Positions 22,077 to 34,406 of a DNA stretch of 64,000 nt are shown piece after piece. The DNA is from Turbatrix aceti. Lineage: Eukaryota; Nematoda; Chromadorea; Rhabditida; Panagrolaimidae. A model generated the notes under the pieces. The model worked only from the letters and a program-made list of their open reading frames with translations, did no database searches and was not told the DNA's origin. The DNA lies in contig OZ017769.1 of the NCBI GenBank assembly GCA_963969345.1, forward strand, positions 10,109,725 through 10,173,724. Reading direction: 5' to 3'. The translations under genes and the position numbers were made by a program. How positions within the stretch are numbered: position 1 is the first letter of the stretch; every line of letters starts with the position of its first letter.

Positions 22077-25000
22077 ATGACTGTTCATCTCAAAGGTGAG
22101 GATTGCTTTTTCAGACTTTCGGAAAAATATGACTCTTTTTGGTATGAAACATCGTGGCCTTTTTTTGAAAAGCAATCGAAAAAAACGCCAAAAAAAGACG
22201 AAATCGTAAACTTTTGTTGTAAGAATCCTGCAACGAATGTTTTACGATCATCAAAAGTAATAAATTTTTACGATTTTAAATTTCTTGGAATTCTTTTTTT
22301 TCACTTTTTTATTTCTAAAATGTTGATTTTCGTTTTGAAAATAAAAAGTCATACAAGAAAAGACCAAAAGCGCCAAAAAAAGTTACAAAAAAGTGCATCA
22401 ACCGAAAGTAACAATTTTGACCGTATTTTTTGTTATTTTTCAGCAAAAAATTATTTTTGTTGTTATTTCTCATTTTTTCAGACATCAACTTGTCTCTCTA
22501 CGAATGTGGCGTAGCAACGGGTGAAGAACCAATCCGGGAATCAGTCCGTGAATCCTTTATAACAATTGGTCGTAGTCAACCCATACTCTTTCTTGAATCA
22601 TCCCATGCTTACCTTATCCAGAATACTCGGGTTAGATTTTTTTAATTAAAATTAATTTTTATAAAAAAAGTGTGACACATTTTCAGTTATCAAACGCAAA
22701 CCGCGCTTACATACTGTCAATCATAGCGGGCGTCCTCGGCGAGCCAGGCGTGATTCCGAGGATCGATGAGCAACAGGCGCTTCTGACAATCAATCTCGCG
22801 ATCCAGGAAATGCTCATGACGAAGGATGACGCGTCGGCGACGGAAAATGAATCGTCGGAAGCTGCTCGACAGATTTTGGTCGTTCTCGCTAAACACGATA
22901 ACCTGGTGCACCACGTGCTGGATAGTGTCCTTCAGAAGTTTCCTCCCGAACACAAGTCAGCCCCCCCGCATCGCTTTGTTCCTCTGACGCTTGCTGCCGT
23001 CGCGCAATGCAATGGTGAGTCCTAAATAAAAAAAATGAAAGAGAGTCATTGTATGTATTTAGTTTTATTTTTTTGAAGGCAATTGAATAAAAAAAATATC
23101 GCGTTTTTTACGGTACTCTTTTCTTAAAAATGTTATTTTTCTCATGAAATTTTAAAATTTCTAAAAATTAAAAAAAACATTTACCGTAATTCCAGTTTTT
23201 TTTGCTTGATATTTTTTGTGTTTTTCAAAAAAATAGCACAAATTATTTATTATTCAGTCATGAAACCAAACGCATTTTACTTAGAATTGACGTTATTTTT
23301 CGGCCGAAATTCTAAAACTGGAATTGAAAAGTATCGTAGTTTCAATTTTTTTTTGTTTTTTGAGAGTCATAATCATAAAATTTTTTTTTATTTTTTGCTA
23401 AATATTTCGCCTAAATGGGAAAAATATATCGTAATTTTTGTTTTTTCGCCAGTCGAACAAAAAATTGTCCGAATATCTTTGATTACGGTACTTTGATCGA
23501 GAAAGTCTGAAAAATTATAAAAATGATCATAATTTAGGTTTTCTTGGCCTAAATTAAATTAAAATAGCCCAATTCGATATTCTTTGTCATTTCCAGCCTC
23601 CGGATTCCTCCCCTTCCTCACCGACATCCTCTCCCGAACAGCCGGGCTCCTGCCAACGATCAAAAACGACGCCCTCCGATCAATTTGGGCCAGGACGTTC
23701 AACGCGTTCGTCGAAGCTCTCATTGAGCACTCGTCTTCTCTCTCGGCTTCCGATTCCGGCGTCGACAGCAGCGATGCCGAGAGAAGTGGCGACAGCGTGA
23801 ATGTGATGCCTCTGGTCGCGGAATCCCTTCGACGAGATTACACTGACCTTCTCGAAGTCAGTCTGGATTCCATAATCAACTGGCTCAACAGCAAGGACAC
23901 AAAGTGTCGGGCAGATGTCGTAGAAGCTGCCGGCAGCCTGCTGATGATGGCCTCGACGGAGCGGGTTCACAAGGAGCTCAAAAAATTTGTAACAACCTTT
24001 TTGCAACTCCACAAGAAGGGCGGGACTGAAGAGTTGTTGTCCATGACTAAGGTGAGTTGTTTTGGGGTTTGAAAGTCATTTTTGGTATTAAAAGGGTTTA
24101 TTTGAAAAAAAAATCGCGTTTTTGTAAAAAAAATAATTTTTTTGTGGGTAAAATGAAATTTTTTTCGTGAAAAAATTATTTTTTGGATAAAACCAAATTA
24201 CTGATTTTTATATGTGAAAGTAGACTTTTTTCGGGTGTGAAAAATGTGTTTGTGGTTACAAATATGTAATTTTTGGTATCAAAAGTTTGTTTTTATGTGT
24301 ACGTTTTGTGGGTAAAAATATGTTTTTGTGATTCAATTTTTTTTACGTAAAAATTTGTACTCGGTAAAAACTGATTTTGTGCTGTGAAAAAATATTATAT
24401 TTTTTTTAATGATAAAACGTGTTTTTATCATAAAAATTATGTTTTTCAGGGCATGTACTACTTTCTGCTGCGAACCTGCTCGGACGACGCTATCCCAGTC
24501 GACCCGTACCTCGACGACATCTGCAACAGCCTTTTCGTCCATTTTGTCTCGCCCTACGATCAGTCACTCGTCGACGAAGTCACGAACCCGATTTTCTTCC
24601 GCTTCCGCTACGAGGTCTGTCGCTGCTTCCTCGCCGCGTCCCAGGGCTTTGGCGAGAAGCTCGTCTACTTTCTGCTCCACAAAATGCAATCGGTCCACGA
24701 TTCGACCAAACTCGGCGCCATCGACCTGCTTCGCTACCTGCTGAACTCGGCCGACAGCCACATGGAAGACAAGCGGGCACTCATCGTGATGGGACTCAAG
24801 CCGCAGCTCTGCGACGAGGCCCTCTCCATCCGGGTGAAATCTTTCATGTGCCAGCTGTGCGTGGCCCTCGCCGATCACGGATACGTCCACGTCGACAACG
24901 GAGGCGAGAACGTCATCAAATTCCTGACGACCAATTTGATCGCTGATCTGGAATCAGGTCAGATTTCCGGAAAGAAGGGAACGTCGAATTTGCCGTCGTC

Positions 25001-28000
25001 GACTCCGCTGACGCCCGAAATCACGCAGCTCAGGATTCAGAGCTCACAAGCGCTGTGCACGATCGCAAAGACGTGTGAATCGTCGCTCGAACTCCTCTGG
25101 CCTCATTTGTTGGAGTTCATCTGCGCAGAAGCCTACTCACCGGTCATTGCGGAGGTTTTCAAGTGCATAAGGGTGCTCGTGACAAAAATGATCGAAAATG
25201 GGGTGCCGATTCTTTTCAATTTTTCGGCTGATGCGTATCGTGAGTTTTTTTGAATAAAAATTAGCTAAAAAAATTTATTTGAAAATTTAATTTAAAAAAA
25301 ATTATTTTTATGCCCAAGATTCTGATTTTTACGTTTTCTATCAAAAAATTTTTGTTTTGATGCTTTCTTACCAAAATAAAAATTTTCTACAACTTTTTGC
25401 CTAAATTGAAGTGTTTTCACTTTATTGTCCAAAAAACAGGTTTTTTTTTTGTAAAAAAAAATTTTACGTTTTTTAGTTCAGAAAAACTTTTTTGATATAT
25501 ACATATTTTACTTTTAAAATTTATTTCGAAACATTTTTTTGTTGAAAAACGCTTTTTTTTTGTTTTTTTTGGTTATAAAAAATTGGTTTTTGAAATTTTT
25601 TGGTTGAAAGTTAGATTTTCTAAGTTTTTTTTCTATTTTTAGCCCGTGTCGCAGGAATCCACCAAATCCTGACCCGAATCATCACGTGCATGAGCGTGTC
25701 TCCATTGACACCCCAGACAATCGCGCGCTCCCGCGAAGCCGCTCGACTGCTTCAGGTCATCGGACCTTCGATCGAACGAACCCTGGAGGACGTCTTTGAC
25801 TCCGAAGTCACATCCATCATTGACACTCTTCACCTGATATCCTGTCCGTCGGAAGCTGCGTCACCGAGTCGTCATGCGAGGCTGTCGACGCCGGATGCGG
25901 CAGGAGCAGTCGACGCGAAGAAAGCCAAGGTTGAGAGGATGAAGTCGCAGGTGTTGCAGCTGTTACGCGAGATTTGTACACGGATGGCGACCAGTGAGTG
26001 GCTAGAGGCACTCGCTTCTGCCCAAGGCAAGCAACTCCAGATTTACAACAAGAGCCCTCAAGACAAGGCTTTTTTGCTAGAGGTTGGTGGTTTTGACTGG
26101 AATTTTTGGCTAAAAATGGGGGTTTTTATAATTTTGAGCATAATTTTAGTACCTGAATTTTTTTCGGTGTTTTCGGCGAAAAAATTTTATCTTCGACCAA
26201 AAATGTTGTTACTGCTTTAATTAAAAAAAAAATTATAACAATTGTATTTTTAGTTGTTTTGTCATTGTTGGATTCAAAGTGTTTTTTTACCTTTTTTATT
26301 TTTTTGGAACGAAGAATGTTATTTTTTTATGAAGTGACCTAAAAAAGTGAAAAATAACTGTAACTCGAATTTTTTTTTTGAAAAAAAAGGTGACAACTAA
26401 TTTTCATACGGTACTTTGACCGAAAAAACGTTATCTTTGCTTTGAAAATCTGAAGTGGCCTAAAAATAGCATAATTAACCATAATTTTAGTTTTTTTGAT
26501 CAAAAATGTTCATTTTTATGTAATTTTAAAAAATATTTTAGTGCCTGGGCTACACGCTCTCCCGAATCACGACCGATGCCTTTGTCCGCGAGCACATCGT
26601 CCTCGCCTTCCGTTCCACGAACCACAGCAACGTAATCGAGCGTCGCGGCTGCGCATCGGCTGTCGGGAAATGCGCCTTCCAGCACACGTCCCTCATGCTC
26701 ACCGAGCTCGAGAACATAGCCAAGTGGGAGCACTCCAAGAAGGGATCCAGCGGATTCTTCGGCTTCATCAAGGACGCCATGCCCTACGGCAGACAGATCG
26801 ACACACAGGCCGTCTTCCTCCGGGCAAGCATCGTCCTGTCCTACGGCCAACTCGCCTACATCATGCCTGTCGACTTTCTGCCCCAGAGACTCGAACAGAC
26901 CATTTTGCCGTTCTTGAGGCAGTACATGGTTGACTGCAAGGTGGGTTGAATGAGAAAAAGATTTTTTTGTGGAAAAAATATTTTTTAGGCAGATGTGGTG
27001 GTCAGGGAAGCCCACCTGGAAGCGATCCACATGATCGCCAAGGCCGTTGCCCGTATCGCTGCTGACTACCGATTTGAAGCGAGGTACGAGATGCTGTCGT
27101 ACATCAAGGAATACGTCAAGTCAGAAGAGCCGGAGACGCTCTCGACGTGGATCAGGTTATTTGCTTCCAAAGCGACGACTTCGCTCGTCAACCTTCCACC
27201 CAATCTTTCGGACAACGAAATTGCGGATCTTACAACGATTTTATCGCAGCATATTCTGACAATCTGTCGTGAAAAAGGGGGCCTCAAGACGATCGACGAC
27301 GACGAATCGTCCACAACGATGGAGGCAACCGTCGGAGAATATCGACAGGCAATTGCGCAGATGGTCATCAAAAGACCGATTCTCGAGATTGTTTGTCAAA
27401 TGTTGAAGGTTGGTTTTGAGGGGAGTGGGAAAAAAATTGGAGTTTAGGGAAAAAAAATTATGTTTTGAACTAAAAAAACTCCAGATTTTGGACAAAAAAA
27501 AAGTTTTCGTTGCGGAACCGGTCAAACTTTTGTGCACGCATGCTGCGAGCACTTGTTCGCCCAATTACCGTCGATTTGTGGATTTTTCTAAATATCTTTT
27601 TCAGATTTTCATTCCCTACTTTGGATCACCAGCTGATTACGAGCGTCTTCGATCCATTGATATCACTGTTCTGGTACTCAAGCTGTACTTTGAAAATGCT
27701 GCTGATGTTTCCATCGTCGTAGGTTTTTTTTTGATTTTTATATAAAAAAATTGAAATTTGAGCGTTTTTACTCCATTTTTTAAATTTAAGTATAAAAATC
27801 AAGCGTTTTTGCTCTACAATTTTGATCTAAATTTTTTTAATTCGACTGTTTTTGATTCATTTTTTTGATCTAAAATTTTTCGTTTTCAGAATTTTTGGGA
27901 TTAAAAACCTGTTTTTCAGAAAGCGACAGATTTCACTCCCCTCAGCGGCCTTCTTGCCCGTCTTGCGCCCCGCATCGTGGATTCCGTCTGCGCAGTCCGG

Positions 28001-30613
28001 CACCTGGCGCTCCACGCGGTCTGGCTAGCCTTCCAGCTGTCCTTTCTCCACCACGGTCGCATCACCCAGTCCGGTCTGGCCCTGAACGGCGGCCCCGCTG
28101 CTGTCTTTGACATGGACGACTTCCGGGAAACGCATCTCGGTTTCGACGGCAAGCTCGACGCCATGAAGGGACGAACTGCCATTGCAACCCTCGCCGGGCA
28201 CATTGAAGACAACCTTCCGCCCTGTCAGCTTCAAACTTACATTTCCGCGCTCTTCAAAATGCTCGGTGACAAACAGAACAACGTAAACTCTGCGGCAGCG
28301 CAGCTTTTGTCGGTCGTGCTCAAGGATCGAGGGCATATTCTGAGGGATGAGGGAGTTCTCCTCGTCGATATGATCCTGGAACACCTGCCCCAGGTGCACG
28401 CGAATATCCAGACGTACACGGATCTGCTCAATGCGACGACCTTCTACGCGGACCACCAGCTGTTTGTGGTGGTCGAAACGCTTCTCCTGCAGCCAGTTCC
28501 ACACTCGAGTTCGGTTTCGGATGTTTGGAAGACGCTCGTGCATCAGCCGAGCCAGTTTGGCCATGTTGCGGGTGAGTTGGGGGCGGGGAGGAGCGAATCG
28601 CTTTTTTTTGTTCGCGAACAAGCACGCACGTTTTAAAAAAATTTGTTCGTCCGCCCGTACCTGGTTATGAGATTTTTGAAGGACGATTTAAGTTTTTGGA
28701 GGGTTTTAGACCTCGTCATTGACGCTGCGGATTGCACAGCCGAGGAAAACGGGCACAGCGAGAAGCCCCACTCCCACCACTACGATACGATAGATTTGTC
28801 CGGTGGCTGTGTCGTGAACCTCGTCAATCCCCACCTCTGTGCGAACATGGCAGCTCTCAAAGAAGTCATCAACAGCGGGGAACCCGACGACGCAGTTCTC
28901 GGCCGGATGCCTCAATTCTTCGTTACGATCCTTCACAATCTCGTTGCAGTCATCGATGTACAGTATCCTTCTGCGATTGGCGCATCGACGGGAACATCGG
29001 CAGCGACAGCGGTGGTACCGGCGACGCCAGTTGTACCCCCGGCAACCGGAGCAGGAAGCTCGGCGACTTCACAGATGAATGGAACGTCTCCGACTACGGA
29101 CAAGACGACGGCAGCCGTGATCAGCGAAAGCAGAAAGAAGAAGGAAGCCCACATCATTACGGCGGAACTGAAGAGACTGTCTACCACACCGGCAGGCTTG
29201 GTCGTCGATACGCTCAGGACACTCCTGCAGAGGCTGAAGGCCGACACGTCGATCGAGGCGATGAACGTTGAACGCGCGTGGACGCATTTGGTTCAACCGG
29301 AGGCGCATATTTCAGCGGTTGGTTGTTTTATGCTTCAAATGGGTGGAAAAGTGGAAAAAAATTGTTTTTAGAAAAGTTTTTATAAGATAAAATTACGGTA
29401 AAATAAAAAAAAAACTAAATTTGATGCAGCATTATGATTTTCAAAAAAAATCGTTGCGGGACTATCTTTTTATGCTTTGGATTTTTTTCGTTTTTTTTTA
29501 CGATTTATTCATTTTTTTCAGATTGGTGTAACATGCCGTTCTGTCTGCGACCACTTCCCAGGACAAATGCGTCGGGTCATGGAAGCTGTTATCGGAAAAA
29601 CTGATTCACTCTGCGAGTACGAAAGAATCTCGTCAGCTGCCATTCTGTCGTCCCTGATCACCCGGTGTCCAAAGGAAACGGGTGAATTCGACGAAGAACT
29701 CATTGATCGGGTCGTCGCCGAACTCCAGCACTTTGCGAGGGACAAGAACCTGCTCGTGCGGAAACTCGCGATACGGGGATACACCGCGATCGGCACCCTC
29801 GCTCAGACCCTGCCAAACGGCGCCGCAATCGCCCGGAAGTACGCGAATGTGGCCTTCGAAGCAGCGCTCAACGGCCTCGACGACGCGTACGACCGAATGG
29901 ACGAGATCGCTGCCGAATCGATGGTTGCGCTGGACGCTGTCGTGCCCATCATTGAATCTGCGTTCATCGAGAAGATTCTGTCGAGTCTCCTGCTCAAGCT
30001 GAGGCCGTGCTTCGAGAAGGAAAACTCCTGTCTCCGTGCTGTGGCCTTCAGATTGTTTGACAAACTCGCCGGGGTCGTTGGCAAGTCGGACGTCTTCAAG
30101 CAGAACATTCACGAAAATATGGCGTCGCTTTTGCTTCACCTGAACGATGAGGACACGACTGTCAGCGAGGTGAGTTTATTTTATGTTTTTTTTGCGAAAA
30201 TATTATTTTGGGAAATTCAGAACTGCGCCCTCGCAATAACGCACTGCGAGCCGCTGCTCGGTCTCGACGCGCTCTCGGCCATCGTCGCAGACAAACTCCC
30301 TGACGGCAAGCCACCCTACCAGTACGCAGCCTTCCTCAAGGACGTCGGCATGATCCTCACCCTCTCGTACCCAGATCGCATCAATTTCTACGCCCTCGGC
30401 TGCTCCAACTACTTCAAAAGCCAGGTCGCGAGAATCCGCTCCAACGCTGCGATGCTGACGGGCTACCTCCTCGAGCCGCTGACGCCTGCACTCCGGGGCA
30501 CCCTGAGCAGGGAACTCGTATTTACGCCACTCGTCCACCTTCTCCGCGATCCCTGCTCGGAAGTGAGGATTTCGACGGTTCGCGCGATCGCTTGTCTCCA
30601 TTCGTTCTCGTAG
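22077..30613 (+). CDS. MROH1: MROH1 (maestro heat-like repeat family member 1)
   Basis: Thirteen exons join in phase: 22077-22095, 22482-22630, 22687-23014, 23597-24051, 24450-25239, 25643-26082, 26542-26940, 26989-27408, 27605-27718, 27920-28571, 28710-29317, 29522-30169 and 30221-30613. They give about 1,804 aa, a little longer than vertebrate MROH1 (about 1,640). The protein is made of HEAT-like helical repeats throughout and has no signal peptide or membrane segment. It is collinear with animal MROH1 from the start (IRESVRESFITIGRSQPILF), through ADSHMEDKRALIVMGLKPQL, SSGFFGFIKDAMPYGRQI and LGDKQNNVNSAAAQLLSVVL, to the final RSNAAMLTGYLLEPL and HLLRDPCSEVRISTVRAI repeats. The family is poorly characterised; it has been linked to lysosomes. 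A Thr/Ala-rich unstructured insert (about 28975-29120) sits between repeats and probably explains the extra length. Confidence 0.9.
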
Positions 30614-30753
30614 AAGGCAGGTAAGCACTATGTGGATTATATATTTATTTTGTTTTTGTACACTTTTTTTCATTTGTTTGTGGGACCTTGTTTTTGTTCT
30701 TACCCATGACCGGTCCTATAATGGCAGATTTTCACTCACGATGCTTGTGTATA

Positions 30754-32341
30754 ATAAAGTGCGTTCGGAAATGATAGACTCACCCCTAAAAACAGGATTT
30801 ACGATCGAACGGTACGAGCTAAATACGATAACGGCAGTAGGCTCAATCGATTCAGCGGCAAAAGTTACTCCAGTTAAGGTAGTTTCGGAGCCCATGCGCA
30901 AAAAAATAAGGTTAGGCAAAAATAAAATCAGTTTTTTGACCGTTCGGAAATGATAGACTCACTTGTGGTTTTAGGGCAAAAAATAAATTTTAAGCGGGCC
31001 GCAAAGCTGCAAACGGAGTTTTTTTGACTAACATGTTGGTTTTGATTGAAATAACATACAAAAGAACGGTGGGGCAGGTTTTGGATAAAAATTTATAACT
31101 CATTTTCGGGAATTAAACCCACAACATGAATAATGGGATCCTGAGGGTCGGTGACCGCCGAGAATAAACGTCTATCGGCATAAATTGAACCTACGGCATG
31201 CCCATGTATGTTTCCCAACAAGCGCGGATTAGTTTACCCCGTAAGTAACAAAAGAACTCAATTTTTTTGATGTCGAGCATGCTGAAGTTGAAGAATTATG
31301 GTAATCAGACATCTTTTCCAGCCGCCAAAAATTTTTTCTGTGATGTCTACATAGATAAAACGGTTACACGTAAACATTTGAAACTGTACAAAATGATTCG
31401 CGAGTTGCTCGATGCCCATCAAAGCTCTATTTGTAGGAATCGTTATTGGCCAAATTCGTGAGTTAGACGTCAAGTTCGAAAATTCAATTTTTTTTAACAA
31501 ATTTGTTATCAAGGGTGTGTCTATGGGTAAAAAATAGTTGCACATGAACTGCCAGCTTGGTTTGAATTGTTACTGTACTTTTTCTCTCAACAAAATCTGC
31601 GGCAACATTGGAAACAACAATCTTGACGAAATGAACCTAATGTCAGCATTTCTCAAACGCTTCACCTATTGTTTGTAGTGAGTTGCACAGACCTCAAATC
31701 GTTTTCTGTAGTTTCAAATGCTTACGTGTAACCGTTTTATCTATGTAGACATCACAGAAAAAATTTTTGGCGGCTGGAAAAGATGTCTGATTACCATAAT
31801 TCTTCAACTTCAGCATGCTCGACATCAAAAAAATTGAGTTCTTTTGTTACTTACGGGGTAAACTAATCCGCGCTTGTTGGGAAACATACATGGGCATGCC
31901 GTAGGTTCAATTTATGCCGATAGACGTTTATTCTCGGCGGTCACCGACCCTCAGGATCCCATTATTCATGTTGTGGGTTTAATTCCCGAAAATGAGTTAT
32001 AAATTTTTATCCAAAACCTGCCCCACCGTTCTTTTGTATGTTATTTCAATCAAAACCAACATGTTAGTCAAAAAAACTCCGTTTGCAGCTTTGCGGCCCG
32101 CTTAAAATTTATTTTTTGCCCTAAAACCACAAGTGAGTCTATCATTTCCGAACGGTCAAAAAACTGATTTTATTTTTGCCTAACCTTATTTTTTTGCGCA
32201 TGGGCTCCGAAACTACCTTAACTGGAGTAACTTTTGCCGCTGAATCGATTGAGCCTACTGCCGTTATCGTATTTAGCTCGTACCGTTCGATCGTAAATCC
32301 TGTTTTTAGGGGTGAGTCTATCATTTCCGAACGCACTTTAT
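30754..32341. mobile_element. 1.59-kb foldback (long inverted repeat) DNA element
   Basis: Two nearly identical arms of about 630 bp face each other (30754 to about 31395 and about 31711-32341) around a 315-bp centre. The outer ends read ATAAAGTGCGTTCGGAAATG and its complement, and each is flanked by the dinucleotide TA (30752-30753 and 32342-32343), which fits a TA target duplication. The core motif CGTTCGGAAATGATAGACTC occurs twice in each arm (about 30762 and about 30943, mirrored on the right). No intact transposase frame is present, so this is a non-autonomous element, possibly Tc1/mariner-related. It lies 140 bp after the MROH1 stop. Confidence 0.8.
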
Positions 32342-32779
32342 TACGATTTTGCAGTTTAATAAATAATGTTGAACGGTTTCGAAAAATATGTACAAGGATT
32401 TTTTTGAAGAAAACAAAGTTAAATGAAACCGTTATTTTTTTTACAAAATAAAAAATTTATTGAAAATCATTTTTTGCCAGACGTGTAAACAAAAATGTAT
32501 CAAATACAATAACAAAAAATACTGCTGAACGTACCAATTGATTACAGACACGTTGCTAACCCAATTGTGTTTGCCCCGATTTTGTGTAAACCTTTTTTCA
32601 ATATTCTCGACCAATTCGACGTCAACAAAAGCAAAAGAGGTTGGTGGTCTTTTCTTCATATTCGTAAATGGCATTGATGATGTATTTTTTCCGTTCACCT
32701 TCCAAGTTTTTTTCGTCATTCATTTATTTTCATTTAACAACAATTGACAGTTGTTATCATGGTTGTTGATTTTACGTCG

Positions 32780-32920
32780 TTAGTGACAGATTACCAAACA
32801 ATGTTCGCCGTAATCATCACATACTTTATGACATTTAGGGATATGAGGGATATGGTGGCGACCTACAACCGAAGTAGCGATGAAAGCAAGGAGAAGACAG
32901 AAGACGAAGTAGAAATTCAT
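32780..32920 (-). CDS. Small secreted Cys-rich peptide (46 aa)
   Basis: A single exon from ATG 32920 to TAA 32780-32782 encodes 46 residues. Residues 1-20 (MNFYFVFCLLLAFIATSVVG) form a typical signal peptide. The mature part of about 26 residues is His-rich (RHHIPHIPK) followed by four cysteines spaced C-x3-C-x6-C-x3-C. The signal peptide, 5' UTR and TATA box are almost the same as in the divergent gene at 33335-33616, and the cysteine spacing is identical. The size, secretion signal and paired CxxxC motifs resemble disulfide hairpin antimicrobial peptides, but no known family is recognised; the function is inferred. It looks intact, not a pseudogene. Confidence 0.7.
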   Translation of the reverse strand: MNFYFVFCLLLAFIATSVVGRHHIPHIPKCHKVCDDYGEHCLVICH

Positions 32921-32969
32921 TGTAGACGGTTGATTCCAAATGACATGAAGCCCGGTTCGTTCAGTTCGT

Positions 32970-32976
32970 ATTTATA
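32970..32976 (-). promoter_or_regulatory. TATA box of the 46-aa peptide gene
   Basis: TATAAAT on the minus strand, 50 bp upstream of the ATG at 32920. It is followed by the same roughly 45-bp leader as the partner gene. Confidence 0.6.
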
Positions 32977-33278
32977 TCCAAAAAATTCGGAAAGCAATCA
33001 CTCAATTCTGCATATTAATTTTTAAACTCTGTAAAATTTATTTCAGTGTTATACCAATTTTTTTTTATTATCCAACTACTTGACATGCATTAAAAAAAGG
33101 AACACTTTTTTTGGGCATTCAAAAAAATAAATTCACGTCAACACAAAAATTACATCCCCGGCATTCAGTGAAGAAAATAACTACTGTAATTTTGTTTTTA
33201 AGTTTTTAAACAGCCTACTTGATATGCGTTAAAAAATTAATATGCGGAATTGTATGATTGCTTACAGATTTTTTTTGA

Positions 33279-33285
33279 TATAAAT
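33279..33285 (+). promoter_or_regulatory. TATA box of the Gly-rich peptide gene
   Basis: TATAAAT 50 bp upstream of the ATG at 33335. It mirrors the TATA box at 32970-32976; the 300 bp between them would form a shared divergent promoter. Confidence 0.6.
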
Positions 33286-33334
33286 ACGAACTGAACGAAC
33301 CGGGCTTCATGTCATTTGGAATCAACCGTCTACA

Positions 33335-33616
33335 ATGAATTTCTACTTCGTCTTCTGTCTTCTCCTTGCTCTCATCGTTACTTCGACTGTAGCCCGCCGT
33401 GGCTGGGGAGGACGCGGTGGCGGAAGGGGTGGTGGCGGAAGACATGGGGGAGGAATAACTGATGGCGGCGGAAGAAATGGTGGCGGCGGAAGAAATGGTG
33501 GCGGCGGAGGAAACGGTGGTGACGATGATTATCCCCCTGGTGGTCACGATTACAATGACTGTGATTACGACTGTGCTGATTACGACTATCAGTGTAGATA
33601 CAACTGTAACCAGTAA
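33335..33616 (+). CDS. Secreted Gly-rich Cys peptide (93 aa)
   Basis: A single exon encodes 93 residues: a signal peptide (residues 1-20, MNFYFVFCLLLALIVTSTVA), then a basic Gly/Arg-rich section of about 45 residues (repeated GGRGGG and RNGGGG units), then an acidic Asp/Tyr-rich tail holding four cysteines spaced C-x3-C-x6-C-x3-C, ending NCNQ. The cysteine spacing matches the divergent neighbour at 32780-32920 exactly, although the other residues differ. Gly-rich secreted peptides of this size in nematodes are often induced by infection or form cuticle; either role would be an inference. The (GGN)n insert probably arose by repeat expansion. Confidence 0.7.
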   Translation: MNFYFVFCLLLALIVTSTVARRGWGGRGGGRGGGGRHGGGITDGGGRNGGGGRNGGGGGNGGDDDYPPGGHDYNDCDYDCADYDYQCRYNCNQ

Positions 33617-33979
33617 AATCAACAACCATGATAACAACTGTCCGTTTTTGTTAAATGAAATTAAATGAATAACGAAAAAAACTTGGAAGGTGAAAGGAAA
33701 AAATACATCACCAATGTCATTTACCAATATGAAGAAAAGACCAACCTCTTTTGCTTTTGTTGACGTCGAATTAATCGAAAATAAAGAAAAATAATAATGA
33801 AAAAGGGTTTACACAAAATCGGGGCACACACAAATGGGTTAGTATTACAGACAACTTAGCAACTTAGCCACGTGTCTGTAATCAATTGGGGATCCAGCCA
33901 GACGCAAACCAAAATTATTGCCTTCGCCTCCGGAGGCAAAGGCGACCTGTAGGCGCCACCGGGGGCCATGAAGGCGAAG

Positions 33980-34261
33980 GCGACCCAGCTCAATTTCAAC
34001 ATCAATTTTTTTGTGCCAAAGTTGTAAGGGGGCATATGGAAGACTCCAAACGGGTCATAACACATATTTCAGATGTCGGATTCTGGAGCAAGGGCTTCTC
34101 AAATTTTCGACATCAAATTTTCAAATTGCTTTAAAAAAAATCTGATTTTTGGTATACATGTGTATCTTGGCACGATAAATCGATTTGTGTATTTACTTTT
34201 TTCAAAACGGATCTGACTTTTAAAAAAAATTGATTTTTGTCGATTTACCTGCATTTACCGT
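33980..34261. repeat. Left arm of inverted repeat pair around a lectin-like gene
   Basis: About 280 bp (from GCGACCCAGCTC to ACCTGCATTTACCG) that is a diverged reverse complement of 36342-36595. The centre includes the conserved GGCACGATAAATCG motif and a GACTCCAA motif. A related third copy of part of it occurs near 40490-40595. Confidence 0.65.
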
Positions 34262-34406
34262 CACTAGAGCATGTTTTGGTATACATTTTTTGACATTTTT
34301 TGAATATGAAAAAACTATTTTGTGAAGAGGGGCATAGGGGGGTCGGAGGGCCGGGGCCGAGGTAAAGAAGTCGGGGACTGACATGCCTGAGCACATCCCT
34401 TTATGG

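Larger units (their letters stand above)
32535..33890. repeat. Inverted duplication carrying two peptide genes
   Basis: Sequence from about 32535 to about 32985 is a diverged reverse complement of about 33270-33890. The match covers promoters, coding starts and 3' regions of the two divergent secreted peptide genes, out to the shared ATTGATTACAGACACGT motif at both outer ends. Similarity is lost inside the mature-peptide coding regions, where one copy has a long glycine-rich insert and the other does not. Confidence 0.75.

Noticed and set aside
22077..22514. Reading straight through the first MROH1 intron
   Set aside because: The stretch after the GTGAGG donor at 22096 is AT-rich and the splice to 22482 restores the conserved frame.
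28025..30673. Long minus-strand frames opposite MROH1 exons
   Set aside because: They are antisense shadows of codon-biased HEAT-repeat exons.
33215..33727. A 170-codon minus-strand frame opposite the Gly-rich peptide gene
   Set aside because: It is an antisense reading of the glycine repeats; the plus strand has the signal peptide and TATA box.
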